Origin: Carallia brachiata
Taxonomy: Eukaryota; Streptophyta; Magnoliopsida; Malpighiales; Rhizophoraceae
Direction of reading: 5' to 3'
NCBI GenBank assembly: GCA_021464245.1
Contig: JADCRB010000021.1
Span: 2,307,484-2,371,483, forward strand
Length of the DNA: 64,000 nt
The notes under the pieces are model-generated. The model did not search any database. It was not told the origin of the DNA and worked only from the letters and a program-made list of their open reading frames with translations. The translations under genes and the position numbers were made by a program. Positions 1 through 10,539 of the stretch are shown one piece after another. The first letter of the stretch is position 1. Every line of letters begins with the position of its first letter.

Positions 1-549
1 AAAAAAAAGATGTGGTTAAAAATCAGACGAACACACAAAGAAAAGACTTGCCAATGATCATTGTGCGTGTTGATTTTAAAGAACTAAAACATAGCTTAAA
101 GCTTGTTTAAGTGCTGAAAAACAAGGCAGTAAAGAGAAAGAAAAAGAAATCAGTTTCTGGAAAAATGGGACATAAACATTTTATTGAGATCAAACTTCTT
201 TATATAAGAAGTTTCAGTACATTCAAACTAAACAAGATTAAAGATACTGAAAATTCGAATTTAAAATTGATTCTAAAAACAAACTTGATCCTTCTAACTA
301 ACTTGACTAAGTCAGCTAGGAAACTACTTGAAAATTGGATTAAGTTGCCAAGTTGGTGACAACTTTCTTAACTGACTTTTGAAAAAAACTAGAGGAAACA
401 GCAACATGCGGAATGCTGCAGAACCAGAATGTTCAGTTTGGTTCTGAACTTCAGTGCGCCCCAAATTTGAACCTCCGCTGTCCACAACCATCTTGAGCAA
501 GTGAATAGACAATATCTTCCCTATCAAAAGAATTTGATCGCCTGGGTTC
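1..549. other. Unassigned sequence, possible 3' flank of a minus-strand gene
   Basis: No reading frame here resembles a known protein. On the minus strand an AATAAA-type poly(A) signal is visible around 179-186, which would suit the 3' end of a transcript coming from the small ORF at 550-651 or from an unresolved unit further upstream. Otherwise the stretch is AT-rich with no repeat or RNA gene that I recognise. Confidence 0.3.
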
Positions 550-651
550 TCACTCCTCTTGAGATGAAAACTTCATTAGATAATTTGCAGCAAAGATTCC
601 CAAAAAGAAGAAAGCCATCCTCCCTAATCTTGCTCTCCTCAACATTGCCAT
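550..651 (-). CDS. Possible small membrane-peptide ORF (33 aa)
   Basis: The minus strand has an ATG (651-649) followed by 33 codons and TGA (552-550). The peptide has a basic N-terminus (LRRARLGR, residues 4-11), one hydrophobic stretch (MAFFFLGIFAANYL, residues 12-25) and an acidic end (SSQEE), a layout that suits a one-pass membrane microprotein. A poly(A)-type signal lies downstream near 180. The same frame stays open upstream of the ATG for about 15 codons, so this could instead be the last exon of a longer gene. A competing minus-strand frame just upstream (about 770-820) follows a good 3' splice site and ends in a TGA, so the local gene model is unresolved. I do not recognise the family. 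Confidence 0.25.
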   Translation of the reverse strand: MAMLRRARLGRMAFFFLGIFAANYLMKFSSQEE

Positions 652-1304
652 CGTAGCACTACCACCACCAATGGACTCATCAGTTCCATCAATTGCTTAC
701 CCCGTCACTCATCAATTCAGCTTTTCGCACATTAGTATCATCATGATGATCATCACTCATCAGAAGAAGAAGGGGCAGTTATACCGCCATTGCTACAACC
801 AGTTTGCAGCTCAATTCGGTAGACTGAATGGGAAGCAATAAATTAGATTAGGGTCCGCATCCCCTTTAGAAGCTGCCAATAAACCTCATTGACAAAATTA
901 TTGTGGGAGAAGTGAATGGAGCTTCCCTCCCTCAATTCAGATTGTTAGGAGTAAACTCCAACAATTTGACTGACAAAAACAGTTTTTGACACGGTGACAT
1001 GACATCCAAGGAGTCCTCCCTCCTCCACTCTGGTAAAAAAAACCAATGAGGATAGATGACCTGGCTGCCTGGGGCAAGAAAACGAATTTGGCGAATGAAG
1101 ATCTGATGGGGCGGGGCCACCGTTGAGGCCAACCAAGTTAAGACATTATTATTGTAACAAGTTACGGACGATGTGCAACAAACATTCACTGGCGAATCCA
1201 GATCCAGCCAGGGAGATCCGAGGGAGGAACGGGAAGTTCGATTGAATATTCCTCTCCGATGCCACAGACAGACCATGGCAGACGCTGTCGATCAACTTAT
1301 TAGA

Positions 1305-1325
1305 GATGATGATGATGATGATGAT
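1305..1325. repeat. (GAT)n microsatellite
   Basis: Seven tandem GAT units lie just before a (TGC)n run at 1371-1393. The two trinucleotide tracts are separated by about 45 bases. Confidence 0.9.
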
Positions 1326-1370
1326 CATAGATAGACAGATAGTAATTGAGCTGGTGGCGGTGAGGTGGTG

Positions 1371-1393
1371 TTGCTGCTGCTGCTGCTGCTGTT
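1371..1393. repeat. (TGC)n microsatellite
   Basis: A run of TGC/CTG units. On the minus strand one frame reads as polyglutamine, but no gene model supports its translation. Confidence 0.9.
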
Positions 1394-1881
1394 GTGAAAA
1401 TGTGGGCAGGGAGGAGGAATATGCACAGAATACCGATGGCGATCGATTTCGCCGCGCATTGAGGCCGAGGGAGGGATCACAATCATTTGAAGGCGCATTC
1501 AAGTGCGGGCTCTGCAACCTTGGTGGGAGTGAAATAGGGAATGCTTCCTTCCGCCATGAGGCGAGGCGTGTTCTTTAACAATTTTGTCGTGATTCCAGAG
1601 GGGGGTCCAGAGCACTTCCGCATCTGTAATTTTTCTGGATCGCCCAGCCCCAGGGTTGGTTTTACTTTATTTTTGAGCTTGGCGTGAAATTGTTGTAAAA
1701 AGAATTTAAAAAAAAAAAAACAATGAAGAAGAAGGAGAAAAATAGAGAGGAGGAAAAATGAATGAATCTGTCTGATTATGTTTTATGAGTAGCAGTGTAT
1801 TTGGAAAAGCAAAGCTTTGATTTGCTCTACTAATTAACCGGCAACAAGCATTGATTCGCATTGCATCGCATTCATTCATTC

Positions 1882-1906
1882 ATAGATAGATAGATAGATA
1901 GATAGA
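1882..1906. repeat. (GATA)n microsatellite
   Basis: About six tandem GATA units in noncoding sequence between the unresolved region and the 3' end of the expansin gene. Confidence 0.9.
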
Positions 1907-2344
1907 AGGATAGATTTACGCCAAAAATGCAATTCCTTTCCTAATCTATCCATCATCATTCGTTCATCTATCATCTATGTATCTATCCTCTCAGCAGCAG
2001 TTAGCAATATAGTCAATAACAACCAACCCGCCAAAACAAAAAAACACCATTGTAGCCAGCTAATAATTAACTCACAAACATACAAAATTTGAGACTTGGG
2101 ACCCTGTATTGTTATTTTTCTCAACATCCTTCTACATCTTTCGGACTTTTTTTTTTTTTTTTGACTAGGAGGCGTAGCGTCATGGCATAGCTGGAGGATT
2201 TGAAGGAACCAAAATCCAATGCTAGAACAAAAAAAAGAATTGGCTTTAGCCAGGCTGTGACCAACAGAAATGCAAACTCCAACAAGTCTCTCTGAAGTTG
2301 TTGGCCAGGGTTTCAGATTCGATTTCAGAAGCCTCTCGTGCTAG

Positions 2345-3526
2345 CTAGAACTGTTTGCCTTCAAATGTCTGACCAAAATGCCAGCTTGCCGGTGCTGAAC
2401 TGTAAGATGTGAGAGTTCTTCCGTTGCCAGTAGTCACCTCGAAAGACAGGGGTTGTCCTACAAGATTGACGTTGGACTGCCAGTTTTGTCCCCAGTTTCT
2501 TGCCATTGGTATCCATCCTGTTTTTGATCCCTTCACTTTCACAGCAGCAACTTCCCCATCCAATCCTACATTAGTAATGAGGACTTGATAAAAGTGAGCA
2601 TTCCCGCTCACTGTGAATCTCAGCCCGCCCTTTCTTTCACACTTTACCCTATACAAATTGGCATATAAAATGCCGGACTTATCTTAGTTTGGGCGCTGCC
2701 TGTAAACCAAAATAAATTTAAAAAAAAAAAAAAAATTGCCGACTTAAGCACAATACCAAAAAGTCCAGGAATGTGGACCAATGCTTTTAAGCACTCAAAC
2801 TCGATCTGCGAATAACTTTAACTTATTAGTCAAACTGTTAGTTTTACCTCCGGTACTGTATTGGGACGATATCTGCTTTCCTCTCGGCGATTTCAGCAAA
2901 GGAAGACTCAGACATCTCGAAATGTGGTTTGGGAAAATTGCACCAGCCACCATACTCAGCCGAAAGCCCATAGTTGGGAGGACAGAAATCTGTGACGGTA
3001 AGAATGACGGAGGGGCTGCCTTGCAGGCACCACAGGATATGATCTACACATCTAACCTCAAAGCAAGCCCCGCAGGTACTTCCCCTGTTGAAAAGCATGC
3101 TGCTTACTCCAGCGCTGTACTTTCCATAGGTAGCCTTGTGAAGGTCCCCATATCCACATGCTCCTTCTGCGCACAGTCGTATGTATTAGCAATTAAATGG
3201 CTTATGCATACTATATGCTTCATTTTCAAACAAAAAAAAAAAAAAGAGGAGTGTAAAAATGAAGCAAGATTATGAGTGGATATATATGCCTGAAAATTTA
3301 AAATTTTTAACGCACAAAGACGACCCAGTGGACAGACAGAAGATTTACCTATAGTGATAGGGCCATCTGTTTCTTTGGTGTATGTTGCAGTAGCAGACCT
3401 CCATTCCTTGTCATTGGCAGTGGCCTCGCATGCCTGTGAATGTAATACTACCATCAAGCACATAACTATGGCTATGGCTTGAAGTTGAAGAGCACCCATT
3501 AATTTGAGATAATGAGAGAGAGACAC
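2345..3526 (-). CDS. EXPA20: Alpha-expansin (EXPA20-like)
   Basis: Expansins are secreted proteins that loosen cell walls at low pH without hydrolysing them. Three exons on the minus strand: 3526-3349, 3166-2848 and 2648-2345, all with GT-AG introns and consistent phases, give 266 aa. Residues 1 to about 33 form a signal peptide. Domain 1 (GH45-like) shows GACGYGD (61-67), CGACFEVRC and TDFCPPN. Domain 2 shows the [14 protein letters not shown] entry and ends [10 protein letters not shown]. Two departures from typical alpha-expansins are visible: the usual ATFYG start of domain 1 reads ATYTK, and the catalytic-like HFD motif reads HFE (141-143). These features, and the aminoacylase gene next door, fit EXPA20 (At4g38210 beside At4g38220, from memory). 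The family call is firm; the subgroup is inferred. Confidence 0.93.
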
Positions 3527-4523
3527 GGGAGATTTCCGATTTCTACTTTAATCATTTAATTCATCTTTTCTCCCTTCTCTCTTTCTTTTTCCTTTTTTTT
3601 TTTTTTTATCTGCTGTTTCGGGAGGGTATATTGTGTTTCTCTTTTTATGGATGGGATTGCCGAGAACTGAGAAGCTTTGATTAAAGTCCACTTTTTCCCA
3701 TAGCGAAATGTCCCGAATCGCGTTGCCGCGGATGATGGCGTCCTGGTTTGTCAGTGGGTGGAGTCTATCCGTGGAATATACTGCACAACTTTGACATAAA
3801 AGCCAAACCTGAAAACCTTTGGTTCAATTATGTGGGGACGTTGAGCAAGCCCGAGACGATGTATTTATCTGGACTAGCTGACAGTAGAGACCATCAGGAG
3901 ACAAAAAAGTAGTTTCTCCACTTCTTTTTAGTTCTTTTTACCTTTTCAAGCTGCGAGTGTGGAACTGTAGATGTTTAAAAAGAAAGGAAAAAAAAAAAAA
4001 AAAGAACAGGGGCCCCCCGCCGGGGGGGTGCGCTTTGTGATGCAATTGGCTAAATAATATTTGATGGTGAAGAAGAAGAGTTACAGGATTGTCATTGTGG
4101 CAGACACACTTGGCGGAAAGCCCGGTGTGATATAACCACAATGACGAAGAAGAGCTCCAAGAATTTCTTTGCTATTTTCTAGATAGGGTTTGGCTTCGAC
4201 ATGTTTCTTCCAATGCAAATTCCACGCGTTAAGTTTTGGCTCTGCTTTTCAGATAGGAAACAGAGGTGAGATTTTGGGGGAGGGGCGGCAAGTGGGAACG
4301 CGTGATTGACGGATTTGATTTTGAAGGCTTATCATTAGTGAAGAAGGACTGAAATTTTTTTTTTTTTTTTTTTTTTGGGTAAAAGGACTAAAAAATATTA
4401 ATATTGGATATTTGGTTTTGCTGTCGCTGAAAGCTTGTTAATAATCGGAAGGCCTGCTAATAGGCCCAAAAACGTCCTTAAACTTTGGAGCTCTGGTGTA
4501 CTGCAGAACAGGACCACGTAAGG
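3527..4523. other. Expansin upstream region, no gene seen
   Basis: This stretch holds the expansin 5' untranslated region and promoter on the minus strand, several A/T homopolymers (3595-3607, 3990-4004, 4358-4376) and a GC-rich palindrome-like patch around 4010-4028. I see no coding frame or RNA gene. Confidence 0.5.
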
Positions 4524-4879
4524 GTAAATTGCGATGCTTCTGTCCACCAAGATTGCAACCAGGCTGGCCTAGCTGTTATTTGAAGGAATTCGGTGGGATG
4601 CCTAATAGAAGGAATTGCATCGCGGTGCATTGCAAGGTCTGCACTTTCGGCAGAAGCACAAGCATTACTTTTGGGTATGAAATTTGCCAAAGGACGGAGA
4701 TTTACTAAAGTCATTTTGGAAACTGACTCCTTTTTTATGCGCTTACTGGACCTAAATGCAAAAGGTCATGGGATGTTAACACCATACTAGGAGTCATTGA
4801 TGCTCTTGCATCTTCTTTTGTATTTTGTTCATTTAGTCTTAAAAAGGCAAATTGTGTGACGGATTGGATCGCTAAATAA
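4524..4879 (+). pseudogene. RNase H-like (RVT_3) fragment of a non-LTR retroelement
   Basis: The frame from 4524 reads VNCDASVHQDC, the opening of the RNase H-like domain found at the C-terminus of plant LINE polyproteins. It continues with an ALSAEAQALLLGM helix and an ETDS strand. An in-frame TGA lies at 4581-4583. A frame change near 4765 is needed to continue into a WDVNTILGVID segment and the NCVTDWIAK end at 4879. The same domain is present in the two larger LINEs at 42-51 kb, for example the DASW and EVDS segments. No reverse transcriptase is attached, so this is an orphan decayed fragment. Confidence 0.75.
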
Positions 4880-5896
4880 TCTTACACCAACATATCCTGT
4901 GAATTGGTTAACCAACTCACATGCTGAACTCTCAAATATTTTGTGTGTGAATTTATTTAAATCTCATCAATGAAAGCTCATCACATTCATGTCAAAAAAA
5001 AAAAAAGTTCATAAACAAAGAGGGAATTATTTTCATAAGATTTTGGAAATAAAAAGAAAAAAAAAATAAAGCACGTAAATTTTGATCAAAAAACGCAACC
5101 CACGCGACGTGTATCTGTCAGAGAAGGCCTCCATTATGTAAGAACACATGGGCCCAAACATCGCCCATTAGGCCGCGCCTAATTCATATGTTAATAAGAA
5201 GGCCAGGCATTGAGAGAGGAAGAGGAACTTCTCACCCCCGAACAGCAGTTACGGAATCAGGGAGCTCAGTGAGTAAAGCAACCATGCATGCAAGGCACAG
5301 GGTTGAAAAATCTTATCAAGTATCTACCCCATTTGAATTCAAAATTGAAATGGAATGAAACGTGGGACAGGGTTAAATGCCCTGTTTTTCTCTCTCCCCT
5401 GTCTGCCAGCGACAGCGCCAAGGCTGGGCTCAGTTGATCAACATGCAGAACTTCCATATGACAAAACCTTACCCCGTCTCAAGTAGCACATGTAGGTTTT
5501 AGTATTCTATTTTTATGGAGATGTCGCCTCCAAGTATATATATATATCTATAGACGTAATGAACGCATAATTTCTGGCAGGTTAGGAGTCAACCCCCATA
5601 TTATGTACCAAAACAAACAGTTTAACAGTTACTAAACCTCTTGATTTAAAATAATATTTTTGTTATATCATTATCACGCGCACGTATAATGATGCAAAGA
5701 TATCGAATTTTCTGTTCGTCAAGGCCTCATCGCAACGAATGAAGCGTAAATTCGTGACTTGTCAAGTGAAGTGTGACTGTGAAGGAAAAGAAATAAATAA
5801 ATAATAACAGTAATAAGTAAACCAAAGGTCAGAAAAAGGGTGGGACTTTGCATACCATACAGTGACACTTGCCCAGCCGGCAACAGCGAGGGAGAG
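4880..5896. other. Intergenic DNA with a tRNA-like SINE candidate
   Basis: Noncoding DNA between the RNase H relic and the aminoacylase gene. It contains A-runs (4995-5005, 5060-5068), a short TA run (5536-5547) and the SINE-like segment listed separately. The last 100-150 bases are expected to be the promoter and 5' untranslated region of the aminoacylase gene. Confidence 0.4.
5258..5460 (+). mobile_element. tRNA-derived SINE-like segment
   Basis: An A-box-like element (AGCTCAGTGAGT, 5263-5274) is followed about 37 bases later by a B-box-like element (GGGTTGAAAAATC, 5300-5312), the spacing of the internal RNA polymerase III promoter in tRNAs and tRNA-derived SINEs. A second GGCTCAGTTG motif lies near 5427. 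I see no clear poly(A) tail or target duplication, so the boundaries are rough and the call is tentative. Confidence 0.3.
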
Positions 5897-8342
5897 ATGG
5901 GGACAAGAAGAAGCACAAGGGCAGTCTGCTGCTTTCCTATGTCTATGGCCATCGTCTCTATCTGCCTGTTCAATTTCATGTCAACAATCCTCTTTCTCAC
6001 CCAAACTAATCTGAATCTCCCACTAGCACAGGCGCAATCCCAAGGCCAAGCAGTGGAAGAAGATTCGTCTGCCGCGGCCGCCGCCATCATATCAAGATTC
6101 CGACGCTACCTCCAAATCAACACTTCCCAGCCAAACCCTCTCTACGCCGAAGCCGCCGATTTCCTAGTTGCAGAGGCCCAATCTATCGGCCTCCACTCCC
6201 AGACCATCGAGTTCGTACAAGGGAAGCCACTCGTGCTCCTCAAATGGGAGGGCTCCGACCCTCGCCTCCCCTCCATCCTCCTCAACTCTCACACCGATGT
6301 CGTACCTGTGGAGCCCCACAAGTGGGCCCACCCTCCCTTCGCCGCCCACCTCGATTCCCTCGGCAACATCTATGCCAGAGGCTCCCAGGACATGAAGTGC
6401 GTTGGTATGCAATACTTGGAAGCCATTCGCCGCTTGGTCTCTTCTGGCTTCCGCCCTATCCGCTCCGTTTACCTCTCTTTTGTCCCCGACGAAGAAATCG
6501 GTGGCCACGCTGGTGCCGAGAAGTTCGCTGATTCCCCCACCTTCAAGGACTTGAATGTTGGGATTGTCCTCGACGAAGGTCCTCTTCTTTCTCCTCTTTT
6601 TCCCCCTCAACCGACGCGGGGGGGCTTTTGCTACTGTGTATTGGTATCATCTGTAATTAACCATCAAATACACGCTAGCTGGAGTATTTGCTCGCTACTA
6701 TGTTGGAGTAGACTAGACCTCCTCTCTATTTGTTTTGTTTTGTTTTGTTTTGTTTTATTATGTTTGTACTCCATCCAATTCCAATGAAGCTACAAATGTT
6801 TGTGTCTTAACTGTTTGGCTTTCGAGAGCAGGGTTGGCTTCTCCCGACGAGAACTACAGGGCGTTTTATGCCGAGAGGAGTCCTTGGTGGCTGGTCATCA
6901 AGGCCACTGGCCCTCCAGGCCACGGAGCTAAGCTCTATGACAACAGCGCCATGGAGAATCTTCTCAGAAGCATCGAAAGTATTCGGAGGTTTCGTGCTTC
7001 TCAGTTTGATTTGGTGAAGGCTGGTCTTAAAGCTGAAGGAGAGGTTGTTTCTGTCAACATGGTCTTTCTTAAGGCCGGCACTCCCTCCCCTACTGTAAGT
7101 GCGTTTCCGTGTTTTTACTAATCTTTATCCATTAGTGCTCTGCGTCTTTTTCTTTTCTAATTCTTGCCCTTATGAATGCAATTTTTCTCCTCTTCTTCTT
7201 CTTTGTCGTCCAGGGATTTGTTATGAACTTGCAGCCATCCGAAGCAGAAGCTGGTTTTGATATTCGGGTTCCACCAACTGCCGATCCCGTATCTCTCGAG
7301 AGACGGATTGCTGAAGAATGGGCACCTACTTCACGCAATATGACATTCCAGGTATTAATAAGGTTATAAAAACACTTAATCTCCGGTCTGTATGTCATTA
7401 GGAAACATGAAAAACGTGCAACTTCATTGCTTGTACGACTACCATTTGTATTTTCTACATGAGCATGTTAGATTGTATCCATACTAATAGCTTTTAAGCT
7501 TTAAAATAGAGTCTGCTTTACCTTGGGATCTTCTGTGAAATTCAGATTCACCATGATTTGCTTTTTTAAGTGCTTATTGAAGGAATAGAAAGGGAAGACC
7601 TTATTGCATTTTAATCATGAAAGGTAAGCTGTGGGGAGAGAACTCTGATAGCACATGATGAGAATCATTCTGTGATATTATTAGGACCCATAGATCATGA
7701 GCCTTTCTTTTAGGATCTTGTCAAGATAAATGATATTTATTTGGTTAGGGTGCACTTGTCAATAATTAGATGACAATTATATCTTGCCGGTTGGTTTAAT
7801 GTGTTTAAAGCTTGGGCAGTTTAAGCAGAAAGTTTCAGTATATGACAAGCTTGGAAAGCCAGTCCTTACGAAGACGGACAATTCTAATCCATGGTGGAGC
7901 CTGCTAGAAGAAGCTGTTAGAAAGGCAAAGGGAAAACTTGGTGTGCCAGAGGTCTTTCCGGCCTCCACTGATGCTCGCTACTTCCGAGAACGAGGCCTTC
8001 CTGCTATTGGCTTCTCTCCTATGGCAAACACTCCTATTCTTTTGCATGATCATAATGAGGTGAATTTCTAGTATCATGTCCGCATAATGTCTTTGCAGTC
8101 AGTACTAACACAACATATACAAATACACCGTCACATAAAAAAAAAAACCCTCTAGAACATACCTTTTTTTTTTTTTCCGTATTCAACATCTGTGCAAAGC
8201 TTTAACCTTCAGTATCCTCTTCTTTCAGTTCTTGAACCAAGCTGAGTACCTGAAGGGGATTGATATTTACGAGTCGATAATTAAAGCTTATGCATCTTAT
8301 GTTGAGCATGGATCTGATGGAGTCCACAGGGATGAGTTGTAA
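5897..8342 (+). CDS. ACY1: Aminoacylase-1 (N-acyl-L-amino-acid amidohydrolase), M20 family
   Basis: Predicted zinc enzyme that removes acyl groups from N-acyl-amino acids (EC 3.5.1.14). Five exons: 5897-6578, 6832-7094, 7214-7351, 7820-8059 and 8229-8342; phases agree and give 478 aa. Residues 15-35 are hydrophobic and suggest a signal peptide or anchor, so entry to the secretory pathway is likely. M20 motifs are intact: SHTDVVP (metal ligands His132 and Asp134), YARGSQDMK (Asp165), PDEEIGG (Glu199/Glu200) and the late LLHDHNE (His near 437-439). The dimerisation lid contains GPPGHGAKLYDNSA. The first in-frame ATG is at 5897. The exon 4 start is uncertain: three in-frame 3' splice sites (exon starts 7811, 7820, 7829) are possible, and I chose the middle one because FKQKVS suits the family. 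The gene faces away from the expansin gene (divergent pair). Confidence 0.95.
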
Positions 8343-9859
8343 GGCACAGCAGGGTTTACAACGCCTCCAGGAAACGACATTTCATGCGAGTTTCTACCGT
8401 TGTAATATAATGTACCTGTCAAGTTGATGCATCAATAAGTAAATGATTTGATAGAAAGAACATATTGCTGACACTGGATTTTTGTGATTGGCAGAACGTT
8501 CTCTGCATACGGAATAAGTGTTGGTTCAATTTTCAATTTGGCAATTCATCCATCGTCCACAATTGATAATGTAGATTGTTTCATCAGAAAGAAAGAAAAA
8601 AAAATCGTGTGAGTATATCGGAATTAAGAGTTTGATTCCCCATTGTCTGGGTCAGTGAATATCGGCAATAAGGGCTAATGCACCCTTAATATTGATTGCT
8701 GTTGCCAATAATCTCCACAGGAGCAAACCCCATTCGGACATGATGGTACCGAATGGAATCTCTATCACAATAACGCGATGCTCCATCTTAGTTTGCCACA
8801 AATCTGGCAAATAGATGACTAGTCTCTCTGTATCTTTGATCTCTGTGGCAGAAGCAGCGTGGTGTCTTGTCGGACCAAACGGCATCGTCTTAGTTAGTTC
8901 ACAAATCTCATAATCAAAGGGGGCGTAAAAATACGAGGGGAGGGGGTCCGAGGGCAGAGCCGCGCATTATCTGATTTGGGTTTGGACTGCAAAAAGATTT
9001 AAAGTTGGGGTCAGATGCAGGAGGAGGAGGCCCGTTCATAGGTCAGTCCAATTAAGAAATGTTTTTTTGTTTTTTTTGGGTAAAAAAGAATGTTAATATG
9101 GTAATTGCAAATGCGGCCTGGTCTGGCCCACCCAAAAAAAAAAAAGAGTGAAATGAAATTGATGATGAGGAAGGAAGAAAGAAATTACAAACTCAACAAT
9201 TAAAAAAAAAAAAAAAAACTAAAATGGGGAAAAAGGGAATCGGTGATTTGGATGCGTTACTTTGCGTACATAATCTCTCATTCTCAGCTTATTCTCATTC
9301 TCAGCTGAATTAATATTTGGGGTGGACTTTGGATGGATCACTGACACGCTGTCGGAGGACCCGCCCGCAACGGCTGGCTGAATTAGTAGACGAAGAAGGA
9401 AGTAGGAAGAAGAATAAGACGGGACTTCTTTCCTTCCTCTGCGTGTGCTGAAGCAAAGGCAAAGGCAAGGGCAAAGGTAAAGGCAAGTTTCCCCCAGCGC
9501 CTTTCTGAGTAGATATACATTTTTTTTTTTCGTTATTCTTCTTCTTCTTCTTCTTTTAGATTATTATTATTAATTAATAAAATTAAATTCATATACAAAT
9601 TTTCGAAGCGTTCCAAAAGGAATAGATGGATCTGTAAATTTATGTTTTTTTGTTGCCTTTTTTTTTTTTTAAATGTTGATGATTGATTATTATTAGTGGT
9701 ATACAAGCTATCTTTAAATTGGTACTTTTTTTTTTGTTCTTCTTCTTTCTTATGAATTATATAATTGTGTGATTACTTTTGGATAGATTTGATTAATAAT
9801 AAATCTAATCTCCAAAAAATTGATGAAGAGAAGAGGAGAGGGAGAGGGAGAGGGAGAGG
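8343..9859. other. Intergenic region, no gene seen
   Basis: Contains the aminoacylase 3' untranslated region and, at the right end, the promoter and 5' untranslated region of the coiled-coil gene, with purine-rich (GAGAGG) repeats just before its ATG at 9860. A (CTT)n tract lies at 9535-9555, with several A/T homopolymers. A minus-strand frame at 8652-8885 has no recognisable content and was not accepted. Confidence 0.5.
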
Positions 9860-10539
9860 ATGTCGCTGAGAATAAAAGCAGTAGTGGACGAGTTCGTGGA
9901 GGAGCTGAAGGAAGCGCTGGCGGCGGATATACAGGACCGCATTATGAAGGAGAGGGAGATGCAGAGTTACATCCAAGAGCGTGAACGCGAAGTCGCCGAG
10001 CGCGAGGCTGCTTGGAAGGCCGACCTCTCTCGTCGCGAAGTAAGCCCTACCCTGTCCCTCCCTAGTCCCCACCGCCTCTGCCTCTGCTTTGATTACATTG
10101 CCATTGCATGTTATATATTATAGAAATAGAATACATTCTTTTGCTAATTGGTGGTTTTCTTTTCTATCCCCGTGTTGTGTCCATGTCCTCTCCTGATTAC
10201 GCATTTTTTCTTTCCCTTTGGTTTGTCCCTGGTCTTGTCCTCAATCGGTCAATACATCATCATCATCTTCATCCTTAGTTAGTTAGTTAGTTAGTTAGTT
10301 AGTCTGCTGCATCCATTCCTCTCCTCTCAGACATTGACATTGTTGGTCCTCCTCTTGCAATTCAGGCTGAGATTGCTCGTCAAGAAGCAAGGCTGAAGAT
10401 GGAGAAAGAGAACCTCGAGAAGGAGAAGAGCGTCTTGATGGGAACTGCTTCCAATCAGGATGCTCAGGACGGCGCTCTTGAAATCACTGTCAGTGGTGAA
10501 AAGTATCGTTGCCTCAGGTTTGCAAAGGCAAAGAAATGA
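9860..10539 (+). CDS. Small charged coiled-coil protein, plant-conserved, unknown function
   Basis: Two exons (9860-10039 and 10366-10539; GT-AG, phase 0) encode 117 aa. Residues 1-90 are very rich in Glu, Lys, Arg and Ala (for example EFVEELKEAL and IQEREREVAEREAAWK) and read as one long amphipathic alpha-helix or coiled coil. The last 25 residues (GALEITVSGEKYRCLRFAKAKK) look like a short beta-type tail with a basic end. There is no signal peptide, membrane segment or catalytic motif. The segment repeated across the intron (REAEIARQEARLKMEKENLE) confirms the splice. I recall similar uncharacterised short proteins in many plants, but no function; a structural or scaffolding role would be a guess. 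It lies 1.5 kb downstream of aminoacylase on the same strand. Confidence 0.85.
10266..10302. repeat. (GTTA)n microsatellite in the intron of the coiled-coil gene
   Basis: About six tandem AGTT/GTTA units lie upstream of the 3' splice site of the only intron. Its distance from the acceptor (about 65 bases) puts it near the expected branch-point zone. Confidence 0.85.

Larger units (their letters stand above)
652..2344. other. Unresolved region, possibly part of a minus-strand transcription unit
   Basis: The part from 900 to 1560 is richer in GC than its surroundings and carries minus-strand stretches that look codon-like, including an ATGGCGGAAGG start context near 1558, but I cannot join them into a gene with consistent splice phases. 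From 1600 to 2344 the sequence is AT-rich with poly-A and poly-T runs and no supported gene. It may hold a 5' exon or untranslated region of the unit ending near 180, followed by the 3' flank of the expansin gene. Confidence 0.25.

Noticed and set aside
1149..1517. 122-codon minus-strand frame with polyglutamine and polyisoleucine
   Set aside because: Both runs come from (CTG)n and (GAT)n microsatellites. The rest is unlike any family and no splice-consistent gene model could be built, so it is only mentioned within the unresolved region.
6164..6610. 148-codon frame antisense to aminoacylase exon 1
   Set aside because: It is the complement of a GC-rich coding exon with intact M20 motifs; open antisense frames are expected there.
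8652..8885. 77-codon minus-strand frame between aminoacylase and the coiled-coil gene
   Set aside because: No recognisable motif, splice partner or codon pattern; probably chance.
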